DNA of 6,050 bases from Veillonella parvula. Its GTDB lineage: Bacteria; Bacillota; Negativicutes; Veillonellales; Veillonellaceae. The DNA lies in contig CAMUQE010000115.1 in the NCBI GenBank assembly GCA_947096075.1, positions 1 through 6,050 on the forward strand, written 5' to 3'. Under the pieces are notes generated by a model, which was not told the origin of the DNA, searched no databases, and saw only the letters and a list, made by a program, of their open reading frames with translations. The position numbers and the translations under genes were made by a program. Position 1 is the stretch's first letter; every line of letters begins with the position of its first letter. Positions 6,001 to 6,050 of the stretch are shown piece after piece.

Positions 6001-6050
6001 TTAGTAGTTAGTCCACTCTAAATCATCAAAATCATTCTTAATGAGTTTCT
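6001..6050 (-). CDS. possible C-terminal end of an upstream gene (partial)
   Basis: One minus-strand frame is open from the window edge to a TAA at 6003-6001 and encodes KLIKNDFDDLEWTNY. The other two minus frames stop within the same stretch. The acidic, aromatic ending looks like a real protein terminus, but 15 residues are too few to name a family. Between its stop and the leu promoter lies only a weak hairpin (GATGAG with TTCATC) followed by a T-rich stretch. Confidence 0.35.
   Translation of the reverse strand, partial: KLIKNDFDDLEWTNY

Noticed and set aside
5991..6048. 8-base inverted repeat AAACTCAT / ATGAGTTT at the right edge
   Set aside because: It has a 42-base loop and spans the end of a probable coding frame. 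In AT-rich DNA this is easily chance.
1..6050. CRISPR array, insertion sequence, tRNA, rRNA, phage or defence genes
   Set aside because: No regularly spaced repeats, transposase motifs, tRNA-like folds or defence-type proteins were seen. The window is explained by the leu operon and a transporter gene.

Overview
The window is an ordinary housekeeping region of an AT-rich Firmicute, most likely a Negativicute such as Veillonella. That assignment is an inference from the short LeuC/LeuD pair, the strong AGGAGG-type ribosome binding sites, the T-box control and the general protein character; no marker gene proves it. All convincing genes lie on the minus strand, so the region is transcribed from right to left.

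Layout in transcription order. At the right edge (6001-6050) there may be the last 15 codons of an upstream gene. A sigma-A type promoter (5934-5963) follows, then a leucine-type T-box leader (about 5927-5684) with a Stem I, a CUC specifier candidate, the T-box motif, an antiterminator and a competing Rho-independent terminator. Next come leuA (4022-5560), leuC (2761-4020) and leuD (2268-2759), joined with single-base gaps and with each ribosome binding site buried in the 3' end of the preceding gene. A 284-base gap follows, with hairpins and a two-copy 19-base repeat, and then leuB (913-1983). A terminator at 774-803 closes the operon. Further left is a small membrane protein (143-682) that looks like the substrate-binding (S) component of an ECF vitamin transporter. 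It is probably a separate transcription unit and has its own 3' stem-loop (57-120).

Together leuA, leuC, leuD and leuB encode the complete leucine branch from 2-oxoisovalerate to 2-oxoisocaproate: isopropylmalate synthase, the two-subunit isomerase and the dehydrogenase. The final transamination is not encoded here. Shortage of charged leucyl-tRNA is expected to switch the whole unit on through the T-box.

I do not see a new biological system. The least explained DNA is the leuD-leuB gap: a 14-bp perfect inverted repeat starting six bases after the leuD stop, a 19-base repeat present twice, and a second hairpin just ahead of leuB. Secondary points are the 124-base spacer between the T-box terminator and leuA, and the long-looped hairpin after the transporter gene.
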